Position numbers and translations under genes: made by a program. From an uncultured archaeon (lineage in GTDB: Archaea; Thermoproteota; Bathyarchaeia; TCS64), in NCBI GenBank assembly GCA_938048735.1, contig CALIUM010000015.1:52599-116598 (forward strand): 64,000 nt of DNA. The letters run 5' to 3'. The notes under the pieces are model-generated. The model saw only the letters and a program-made list of their open reading frames with translations. It had not been told where the DNA came from and did not search any database. Below, one piece after another: positions 1-6,446 of the stretch. Every line of letters begins with the position of its first letter. The stretch's first letter is position 1.

Positions 1-1
1 C

Positions 2-178
2 TCATCTAAGGTGGTCCTGGACAAGTTAGCCTCCCTCCTTGGGATAAGCGTGGACACCTCATACCTTATGAAGAGGGCTGAGAGGTTTGAAAACCTGATC
101 CGTAGGCGTCTAAGCATGAAGCAGGAGTACGAGGAGTACCTGAAGGTGGATGAGAAGAATTTAAGGTATATTAGCTAG
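2..178 (+). CDS. C-terminal fragment of a PAC2-like (proteasome assembly chaperone family) protein, cut by window edge
   Basis: An open frame enters from the left edge and ends at a TAG. The 58 visible residues form an amphipathic helix-rich tail containing LLGISVDTSYL and ending in ..DEKNLRYIS. This resembles the C-terminus of archaeal PAC2-family proteins, where a 'LGI.id...L...A...E..I' helix is followed by a charged tail ending in YI[SR]. PAC2 proteins are thought to help assemble the 20S proteasome. The frame is read from sequence; the family is inferred from a short tail only and no catalytic residues are visible. The next gene is on the same strand 42 nt downstream. Confidence 0.55.
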   Translation, partial: SSKVVLDKLASLLGISVDTSYLMKRAERFENLIRRRLSMKQEYEEYLKVDEKNLRYIS

Positions 179-220
179 GTTAGGCGACAGGTTTATGGAA
201 GGGCTGGAGAGAACAGCTGG

Positions 221-484
221 ATGAACCAAGCTGAGAGAATCTGGTGGGGGAAGGTCTCCATCTCACTGCCAGGGGCTCTGATCACTTACATCATGCAGAC
301 ATATATGGGCCTAAGCGAGCTGTCTTCCTTCCTCATGGGCGTGATTATATACCTACTGGCCTCAAACATCATCTCCCGTACGATGGGGGTTGATAGGATT
401 AAGGGGCTTAAGATAGGTATTGGGGCCTACTTCTCCACCTGGATAACCCTCTGGATAATCCTGTACACCTATTTCAGGTTCTAA
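221..484 (+). CDS. Small integral membrane protein of unknown function
   Basis: 87 residues from an ATG. Three hydrophobic segments are visible at about residues 12-28, 32-50 and 63-84, separated by short basic loops (SRTMGVDRIKGLK), so it is probably a three-helix membrane protein. No motif allows a functional call. It lies downstream of the PAC2-like fragment on the same strand, and its stop codon overlaps the 3' end of the convergent gene on the other strand by 4 nt. Confidence 0.6.
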   Translation: MNQAERIWWGKVSISLPGALITYIMQTYMGLSELSSFLMGVIIYLLASNIISRTMGVDRIKGLKIGIGAYFSTWITLWIILYTYFRF

Positions 485-903
485 ATTCCAGCTTGATCCT
501 GCTCAGAGACGGGAGCCTTGACCCTCTTTCCACTGCTAATATAGTATCTTATGAAGTCCCACCAGGCTGAGAAGTAACCCTGGTCGTAGGGGGCTCTGCT
601 ATACTCCCTGGCCTTCGCCCTGAAAGCCCTATCATATCTGCCCAGGGATTCTGCATCCCTCAAAATTTTATTGACGAAGTCCCTCGGATCGCCGGATCTG
701 AGGGACAGGTAGATCCCGTTAAGGGCATTGAGGTATCCCTCACCGAACTCGTCTCCCCTGATCCTCTTCTCCCCAATCGCCCTAAGGGATCTCTCCGCCT
801 CAGAGAACCTCCTCTCATGTACGCAGCTGAAGAAGTTTAGGATCTCCTCCCTAGCATTTATTGTACGCCGGGCATCCTCCCTCCCCTTAGGCTTCCTCCC
901 CAC
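481..903 (-). CDS. Conserved helical protein encoded immediately downstream of radA, function unknown
   Basis: 140 residues, basic at the N-terminus (MGRKPKGRED), then helical, with aromatic-rich C-terminal helices (YFSAWWDFIRYYI). I see no zinc, nucleotide-binding or catalytic motif. Its start overlaps the last 17 nt of radA on the same strand, so it is probably translationally coupled to radA and co-transcribed. The alternating short helices (ERRFSEAERSL, GEGYLNALNGIYLSL) could be TPR-like, but this is a guess. The context suggests a role near recombination; nothing in the protein proves it. Confidence 0.65.
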   Translation of the reverse strand: MGRKPKGREDARRTINAREEILNFFSCVHERRFSEAERSLRAIGEKRIRGDEFGEGYLNALNGIYLSLRSGDPRDFVNKILRDAESLGRYDRAFRAKAREYSRAPYDQGYFSAWWDFIRYYISSGKRVKAPVSEQDQAGI

Positions 904-1864
904 TCTCTATACCCCTCTCCGTTATCCTGATGGGGGCCTCCCCCTCGGGCAGGAATGGGCTAACTATGAGCCTGGCGATCCTGATGTTCTCCTTACCCTT
1001 CCTCAGATAGACCCTGGTATGGCTGGTATGGCCTATTATATGCCCTCCGACAGGCTGGACGCCCTTAAGGAAGAATACATCTGGCTGGGCCATAACCTGG
1101 TTGGTTATGACCGCCGCCGCGTTGAAGGCCCTAGCCAGCCTTATCAGCTTGTGAAGATGCTTATTGAGCTGCTGCTGCCTTGAGGCGAGCATCTCCCTCC
1201 CTATATACTCGCTCCTGAAGTGGCTGGTCAGGCTGTCTATTATTATGAGCCTGATATTGTTCTCCTTTATCACCTCATCGGCGTTCTCGAGGAGCATCAT
1301 CTGGTGGCTTGAGGTGTAGGCCTCGGCGAAGATTATCCTCTTCAGGGCCTCTTTGGGATCTAGGTTGAAGTGGGGGGCTATCTGCATAATCCTCTCAGGC
1401 CGGAAGGTGTTCTCCGTGTCAATATAGAGGGCACCTCCTTCTAGGCCACCCCTCTCGTATGGTAGCTGTACTGTCACGCAGAGCTGCTGGCATATCTGTG
1501 ACTTTCCAGTCCCGAACTCCCCGTAGAACTCGGTTATCGACTGGGTCTCTATGCCTCCCCCTAGGAGGTTATCGAGGCTTGAACAGCCCGTTGTGAGGTG
1601 GCGGACGCTGCTCCTTAATTTGACCAACTCGTCCCCCCTTACGAAGGTTATGGCTATGGACCTTCTAGCAGCCTCTATTATCCTCTCAGCCGACGCCTCG
1701 CTTATCCCCGCCTCCACGAGTTCCCCGACGGCCGCTGTGGCAAGGGATTCAACGGTCTTGAAGCCTATCTCCCTGAGCTTGGAAGCGGTCGCAGGTCCCA
1801 CCCCAGGGAGATCCTCGAGCCTCTGATACCTCTGCTTGTAGTACTCCACCTGCTCCTCGCCCAA
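887..1864 (-). CDS. radA: DNA repair and recombination protein RadA
   Basis: Archaeal RecA/Rad51 recombinase that forms ATP-dependent filaments on ssDNA and drives strand exchange. 325 residues, the usual family length. An N-terminal helix-hairpin-helix domain (LPGVGPATASKLREIG, about 19-34) is followed by the RecA core with Walker A GEFGTGKS (about 115-122), Walker B LIIIDSL, and the C-terminal FLPEGEAPIRITERGI region typical of RadA. The linker polymerisation motif reads FVRGDEL, so the usual FxxA is FxxG here. A zinc-ribbon gene and aIF1 lie upstream on the same strand, and an uncharacterised gene overlaps its 3' end. Confidence 0.97.
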   Translation of the reverse strand: MGEEQVEYYKQRYQRLEDLPGVGPATASKLREIGFKTVESLATAAVGELVEAGISEASAERIIEAARRSIAITFVRGDELVKLRSSVRHLTTGCSSLDNLLGGGIETQSITEFYGEFGTGKSQICQQLCVTVQLPYERGGLEGGALYIDTENTFRPERIMQIAPHFNLDPKEALKRIIFAEAYTSSHQMMLLENADEVIKENNIRLIIIDSLTSHFRSEYIGREMLASRQQQLNKHLHKLIRLARAFNAAAVITNQVMAQPDVFFLKGVQPVGGHIIGHTSHTRVYLRKGKENIRIARLIVSPFLPEGEAPIRITERGIESGEEA

Positions 1865-1913
1865 CTATTTAGCCTCCTTTGATCTCTCCTCGAGTCTCCT
1901 TAAAAATGATTCA

Positions 1914-2198
1914 TCAATCCCGTGAGGGGGGCTCTTTTCGCAGTTCTTTCCCTTCTCCCGAGCCGCCCCTCTGGGGGAGGGGATCTCCAGCCAGCCCACG
2001 TCCCCCCTCCGCCTCATCATGAATCTCTAGGGTTAATGAGCCCATATACCCACAGGACTCACATACATATGAGGGGGGTGTGATCCCTAGAAAAGCCTGT
2101 TTTATCCTAGAGCTTCCACACATCGGACAGAGCTTGGGGGATGGACTTCTATACCTAAGCTCTCCCAGGATCCTAACCAGTTCTCTAAGGGGTGTCAC
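1914..2198 (-). CDS. Small zinc-ribbon protein
   Basis: 94 residues from a GTG placed directly after the aIF1 stop codon. Residues about 24-49 hold a clear zinc ribbon: CPMCGSSRIK..., then a second CESCGYMG pair. The tail after residue 58 is Gly/Arg/Pro-rich and probably disordered. Such single-ribbon proteins are often linked to translation or transcription, but no specific role can be assigned. It sits between aIF1 and radA on the same strand and is probably co-transcribed with both. Confidence 0.65.
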   Translation of the reverse strand: MTPLRELVRILGELRYRSPSPKLCPMCGSSRIKQAFLGITPPSYVCESCGYMGSLTLEIHDEAEGGRGLAGDPLPQRGGSGEGKELRKEPPSRD

Positions 2199-2199
2199 T

Positions 2200-2508
2200 T
2201 CAGTGGATCTCTATGTTCTCCTTTGGGAACCCCATCTGGATGAGGGCCTCTCTCACAGCCTCCCTGTGATCCCCCTGTAGCAGTATCTGATCGTTCTTCG
2301 CGGTTCCTCCGCATGCGAACTTCGCCTTCAGGGTCGCCGCCATCCTGCTCAGGTTAACATCCTTCGGATCCAGGCCGTCTATAACAGTCATTATCTTTCC
2401 CCACTTCCTCGACTCCAGCCTTATCCTGATCCTCTGCTCCTCCTTGCTCATCTCCTCGCAGACGCAGAGATCCTTAGGCAAGCCGCATACAGGACAGATC
2501 TCGGCCAT
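2200..2508 (-). CDS. Translation initiation factor aIF1 (SUI1 family)
   Basis: Binds the small ribosomal subunit and helps select the start codon. The ORF track begins 18 codons earlier, but the ATG at 2508 gives the family-like N-terminus MAEICPVCGLPKDLCVCEE with two Cys pairs, followed by the SUI1 core: ...WGKIMTVIDGLD, then LKAKFACGGTAKND, ending in the ILLQGDH..AVREALIQMGF segment. About 102 residues, normal for the archaeal protein. The downstream zinc-ribbon gene starts immediately after its stop. Confidence 0.93.
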   Translation of the reverse strand: MAEICPVCGLPKDLCVCEEMSKEEQRIRIRLESRKWGKIMTVIDGLDPKDVNLSRMAATLKAKFACGGTAKNDQILLQGDHREAVREALIQMGFPKENIEIH

Positions 2509-2571
2509 TCCTGAATCATAAAACAAGTAACATCCTCTAAAAGCTTTGCTATCTTGGAGCATGAAGCTGGA

Positions 2572-3177
2572 CTAGATATAGTTCTGTAGTAGGGAGAAAG
2601 CCTTTAAGGCATCCTTGGGCTCTAGGACGATGACGGTATTTGTGGAGCAGCTTATGAACTCCACTATGTTGATGTTCCTACCCGCCAAGAGCTGGGTAAT
2701 GAAGGCGACGAACCCCGGCGTCGTCTCCACCCTGGGGGGGCTTATGAGGATTAGGGCGACGAGGTTACTGGTCACCCGGGCATCCCTGGGAAGGCTTCCC
2801 CTAAGCCTGGTCTGATCAACGACATAGACATAGCTGTCGGTGAGGTAGGCAGTAACTAGGTAAGGGACGTCGAGCATCTCGGGAGAGATGATGACCGCTA
2901 TCTTGTCCTGGAGCCTCACCTTTGACTCCCTAAGAATGGATAGGATCCTCTCCTCCTGGAGGCCCCTCTCAGAGGCCAATTCCTCCCCTATCCTTATCAC
3001 CGCCGCCTTTATAGCCTCCACGCTCCCCTGGCCTATCTCCTCCCTAAGCCTCCTGGCTAGGGCTGAGTAGTTAACAACCCTCATCTTCAGGGCGTCTAGG
3101 ATGGAGGGCCTCATCTGTATAGTCTCCCTGACAAGCTCTGCGATGGATTTTGTCTCATTTACGTCATTATTGCTCAT
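2572..3177 (-). CDS. ACT-domain protein with N-terminal helix-turn-helix-like region, candidate amino-acid-responsive regulator
   Basis: 201 residues. The N-terminal 70 residues are helical (ILDALKMRVVNYSALARRL...) and could form a winged-helix DNA-binding unit. The C-terminal 70 residues look like an ACT domain (TTPGFVAFITQLLAGRNINIVEFISCSTNTVIVLE), a fold that often binds free amino acids. It is divergent from argG-argF, with 75 nt between start codons and an AT-rich TATA-like element that can be read on both strands. This makes an arginine-pathway regulator a reasonable inference, not a demonstrated one. Confidence 0.65.
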   Translation of the reverse strand: MSNNDVNETKSIAELVRETIQMRPSILDALKMRVVNYSALARRLREEIGQGSVEAIKAAVIRIGEELASERGLQEERILSILRESKVRLQDKIAVIISPEMLDVPYLVTAYLTDSYVYVVDQTRLRGSLPRDARVTSNLVALILISPPRVETTPGFVAFITQLLAGRNINIVEFISCSTNTVIVLEPKDALKAFSLLQNYI

Positions 3178-3197
3178 CTTTGTAACATTTAAGCCAT

Positions 3198-3210
3198 AAA
3201 ATATATAAAC
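3198..3210. promoter_or_regulatory. Shared TATA-like element between the ACT-domain gene and argG
   Basis: The stretch AAAATATATAAAC is the most AT-rich site between the two divergent genes. On the minus strand its centre lies about 26 nt before the ATG at 3177, the spacing expected for a nearly leaderless archaeal transcript. On the plus strand it would start transcription near 3230, giving argG a leader of about 20 nt. Confidence 0.5.
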
Positions 3211-3252
3211 CTATCCCATTTTATTAAATCACCAACGTGGAGTTGAGAAGGT

Positions 3253-4473
3253 TTGGCTAAGAAGAAGGTTGTCCTAGCCTACTCAGGAGGCCTAGACACC
3301 TCGGTCTCAGTCAAGTGGATACAAGAGAAGTATGACAGCGACGTGATAACTGTCACCGTGGATGTGGGCCAAGGGAAGGACATGAAGGCGATAGAGGAGA
3401 AGGCCTGGAGCCTGGGAGTCCTCAACCACTACTCCATAGACGCTAGGGAGGAGTTCGTAGAGGAGTATGTGGTCCCCGCAATAAAGGCGAACGCCCTCTA
3501 CATGGATGCCTACCCGGTCAGCAGCTCCCTATCCAGACCGCTGATAGCCTCGAAGCTGGTAGAGGTGGCGGAGAAGGAGGGGGCACAGGCCGTCGCCCAC
3601 GGATGCACCGGCAAGGGGAACGACCAGGTGAGGTTCGACGTCACCATAAAGGCGTTGAACCCCAGCCTGGAGATAATAGCCCCGGTGAGGGAGTGGAGCA
3701 TGACTAGGGATAAGGAAATAGAGTGGGCTATGGAGAGGGGCATACCCATACCCGTCACGGTGAAGTCCCCGTACAGCATAGACCAGAACATATGGGGGAG
3801 ATCCATAGAGTGCGGGGTTCTAGAATACCCAGAGGTGGAGCCACCGAGCGAGATCTTCGAATGGACGAAGCCGATAGAGGAGACCCCCGACAAACCGGAC
3901 TACATAAAGATAGGCTTTGAGAAGGGGAAGCCGACCTCCCTGAACGGGGAGAAGATGAACACCCTAAGCCTGATAGAGAAGCTCCAGTCCATAGCCGGGG
4001 AGCACGGGGTAGGTCGGATAGACCATATGGAGGATAGGATAGTCGGAATAAAGTCTAGGGAGGTATATGAAGCCCCGGCGGCCACAGTGATAATAAAGGC
4101 CCACACAGACCTCGAGAAGATGGTTTTAACGAGGCATGAGAAGCTATTTAAGCGGCTCGTAGATCACGAATGGGCAGTTTTAGCATACGTAGGCCTGTGG
4201 GTAGACCCCCTCAGGGAGGCGCTAGACGCCTTCATAGAGAAGACGCAGGATAGGGTGACAGGGGAGGTGACCATGAAGCTCTTCAAGGGGAACGCCCAGG
4301 TCACGGGGAGGAGCTCGCCATACTCGCTATACGACCTGAGCCTCGCCACATACGACATATCCACGACCTTCGACCAGACGGCGGCCCTTGGGTTCATCAA
4401 GCTCTGGGGTCTCCCAACCGTGACGGCCTGGGCCCTTAAGAAGAAGCTTGGAATTTCCTCCTCTGAGAGTTGA
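3253..4473 (+). CDS. argG: Argininosuccinate synthase
   Basis: Joins citrulline and aspartate with ATP in the penultimate step of arginine synthesis. 406 residues, normal for the family. The PP-loop AYSGGLDTSV is at residues 9-18. Other family segments present are GCTGKGNDQVRF, the NIWGRSIECG region and the GRSSPYSLYD segment near the C-terminus. Translation starts at a TTG preceded by GAGTTGAGAAGG-like purines; the TTG is fixed by the conserved N-terminal strand KKVVLAYSGG. argF follows 34 nt downstream. Confidence 0.97.
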   Translation: MAKKKVVLAYSGGLDTSVSVKWIQEKYDSDVITVTVDVGQGKDMKAIEEKAWSLGVLNHYSIDAREEFVEEYVVPAIKANALYMDAYPVSSSLSRPLIASKLVEVAEKEGAQAVAHGCTGKGNDQVRFDVTIKALNPSLEIIAPVREWSMTRDKEIEWAMERGIPIPVTVKSPYSIDQNIWGRSIECGVLEYPEVEPPSEIFEWTKPIEETPDKPDYIKIGFEKGKPTSLNGEKMNTLSLIEKLQSIAGEHGVGRIDHMEDRIVGIKSREVYEAPAATVIIKAHTDLEKMVLTRHEKLFKRLVDHEWAVLAYVGLWVDPLREALDAFIEKTQDRVTGEVTMKLFKGNAQVTGRSSPYSLYDLSLATYDISTTFDQTAALGFIKLWGLPTVTAWALKKKLGISSSES

Positions 4474-4507
4474 AAGGCCAGCCTCCAGGCATTTCGAGGG
4501 TATCTTG

Positions 4508-5425
4508 ATGGTCAAGCACCTGCTCAGTGACTTCGACCTCTCGAGAGAAGAGGTCTTGGAGATCCTAGACCTATCGGAGAGGATCAAACTTAACCCCTCG
4601 AAGTACATGAGATCCCTCGAGGGGAAGATTCTAATAATGCTCTTCGAGCTCCCCTCCCTGAGGACCCACATCTCTTTCGATGCGGGGATGGCCCAGCTGG
4701 GTGGTCACGCCATATTCTACGATATTAAGGGAGGGGGATTCACCAGGGGGGAGGGGCTGGAGGATGGGATTAAGGTCCTGAGCAGATACGGCGACTGCAT
4801 AATGGCGAGGGTTCTTAGGCAGAGGGATATGGAGAGGATAGGGGCCGCGGCGACCGTGCCGGTCATAAATGGGATGACGGAGAGGTATCACCCATGCCAG
4901 AACCTAGCGGACCTCCTAACCATAAGGGAGGCCAAGAAGGGGCTGGAGGGGGTTAGGATAGCCTATGTCGGCGACGGGGGGTGCAACACGGCCAACTCGA
5001 CGATGATCGGATGCTCCTCAGTGGGGATGGAGGTGGCGGTGGTTTGCCCTGATAACCCCCGATACAGCCCGGATCCGGAGATAATAAGGCTCGTGGAGAA
5101 ACGCTCTGGTAGGAGGATCGAGGTCTTCCACGACCCCTATGAAGGGGTAAAGGGGGCTGATGTCATCTATACGGATGTATGGGTGAGCGCCGGGATGGAG
5201 GAGGAGAAGGAGGAGAGGATGAAGGCCTTCCCGCCCTACCAGGTGAACGAGAGGCTCCTATCCCATGCGGAGCCCGATTGCATCGTCATGCACTGTCTGC
5301 CAGCCCATCGGGGCTTGGAGATAACCAGCGAGGTGATGGACTCCCCAAGCTCAGTCGTCTTCGACCAGGCGGAGAACAGGATGCACGCCCAGAAGGGCCT
5401 CCTCCACTGGCTGCTCAAGAAATAA
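4508..5425 (+). CDS. argF: Ornithine carbamoyltransferase
   Basis: Converts ornithine and carbamoyl phosphate to citrulline. The ATG at 4508 has GAGGG 7 nt upstream and is preferred to the TTG used by the ORF track, which overlaps argG. 305 residues, as usual. HPCQNLADL, DVWVSAG and HCLPAHRG are all recognisable. The carbamoyl-phosphate loop, normally STRTR, reads SLRTH (about residue 52-56), keeping the first Arg but changing the Thr and the last Arg. It directly follows argG and is probably co-transcribed. Specificity for ornithine is inferred from family and context. Confidence 0.92.
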   Translation: MVKHLLSDFDLSREEVLEILDLSERIKLNPSKYMRSLEGKILIMLFELPSLRTHISFDAGMAQLGGHAIFYDIKGGGFTRGEGLEDGIKVLSRYGDCIMARVLRQRDMERIGAAATVPVINGMTERYHPCQNLADLLTIREAKKGLEGVRIAYVGDGGCNTANSTMIGCSSVGMEVAVVCPDNPRYSPDPEIIRLVEKRSGRRIEVFHDPYEGVKGADVIYTDVWVSAGMEEEKEERMKAFPPYQVNERLLSHAEPDCIVMHCLPAHRGLEITSEVMDSPSSVVFDQAENRMHAQKGLLHWLLKK

Positions 5426-5603
5426 CATACACACCTGAAGTTCGGTCTCCTCTATAAAATTTTTCTCCTCTAACTTCCTATGTTTTAAACTCTTAGTTTA
5501 GGCTCCCTTAATATGTCCTAAATGAATCTATTCGAACCCTCTTTACAGAAGACCATTTTTATGTCCTCTCTCCCTAATTGATCTGCCTTAAGCTGGGATC
5601 CTC

Positions 5604-5927
5604 TTGTCGAGGGAGAGGGAGCTCATAGAGATATTGGAGAAGGCTTTGCCATTCCCCCCGAAGGTCATCCAGGGCTATGCGAGCCTCGACTCCTCCTTTA
5701 CCAGCGGGGATCTCGCCAGGGCGTGCGGAATATCTACATCCTCAGCGAAGTTCTACCTCGGGAAGATGGTCGAGCTCAGGATGGTGACGAGGATACCGCA
5801 TAGGAAGAGATATCAAAAGTACTCCAACGCCAAGACCTTCTCGAGCTGGCTTAGAGACCTGATAAGGCTGGCTCTAGTGCCCCTGGAGGCTGGGACCCTG
5901 AAGATACCTGATGAGGATGGAGGATAG
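5604..5927 (+). CDS. Winged-helix DNA-binding protein
   Basis: 107 residues from a TTG. The central part FTSGDLARACGISTSSAKFYLGKMVELRMVTRI is a clear helix-turn-helix followed by a wing-like RKRYQKYSN. No ligand-binding domain follows, so it is a small transcription-factor-like protein or a DNA-binding partner. It ends 2 nt before the hjc start codon and is surely co-transcribed with it. The target is unknown. Confidence 0.7.
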   Translation: MSRERELIEILEKALPFPPKVIQGYASLDSSFTSGDLARACGISTSSAKFYLGKMVELRMVTRIPHRKRYQKYSNAKTFSSWLRDLIRLALVPLEAGTLKIPDEDGG

Positions 5928-5929
5928 CC

Positions 5930-6406
5930 ATGTCCCTAAGGGAGCTTGCCAAGAGGAGGAGTTCTGCCCGTCGAGGGGGGAGGCCCCTTTCAGGATGGGA
6001 GGTGAGGAGGATGAAGAAGAGGGGGTACGACGCCGAGAGGGAGCTCGTCCAGAAGCTGCGGGAGATGGGCTTCGAGGCGGTGAGGATCCCCGTGAGCGCC
6101 CCTAGTAGTGAGCCCCTACCAGATGTCTTCGCCATCAAGGGGGACATGATCCTCGCCTTCGAGGTTAAGAGCCAGGGGAGCTACACATACTTCAAAAAGG
6201 AGCAGGTGGCGAAGCTCCATGAGTTCCTCAACATCCACCGGCGATATCCCAAGCGGCTCGCGGTGCTAGCGGCGAAGTTCAGATACAGGGGGTGGGCGTT
6301 CATAATAACCGAGAAGCCGATGGACTACTCGATAAGGATGGGGGGAGGGATGAGCCTGAGGGAACTAGTGAGGAGGATATCTCAGGAGGAGACAGCGAGG
6401 GAGTAG
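5930..6406 (+). CDS. hjc: Holliday junction resolvase Hjc
   Basis: Structure-specific endonuclease that cuts four-way DNA junctions at the end of homologous recombination. 158 residues. The family core begins at KKRGYDAERELVQKLREMGF (catalytic Glu in ERELV), then PDVFAI with the metal-binding Asp, and AFEVKSQ with the E-x-K pair, matching the PD-(D/E)XK nuclease layout of archaeal Hjc. An N-terminal basic extension of about 25 residues and a C-terminal tail of about 30 are longer than in short homologues. Co-transcribed with the preceding winged-helix gene. Confidence 0.93.
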   Translation: MSLRELAKRRSSARRGGRPLSGWEVRRMKKRGYDAERELVQKLREMGFEAVRIPVSAPSSEPLPDVFAIKGDMILAFEVKSQGSYTYFKKEQVAKLHEFLNIHRRYPKRLAVLAAKFRYRGWAFIITEKPMDYSIRMGGGMSLRELVRRISQEETARE

Positions 6407-6430
6407 GTTGCATCAGGTTTTAACTCGGCC

Positions 6431-6446
6431 TTTATAATAATATATA
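6431..6446 (+). promoter_or_regulatory. TATA-like box for the Lon-family protease gene
   Basis: TTTATAATAATATATA precedes the protease gene directly. Normal TATA spacing (about 26 nt) would place the transcription start near 6460, that is after the ATG at 6446 and next to the in-frame TTG at 6461. This suggests the true start codon is the TTG. Confidence 0.45.

Noticed and set aside
728-1183. 151-residue plus-strand ORF opposite radA
   Set aside because: It lies entirely on the complement of radA and its neighbour; composition is that of a shadow frame.
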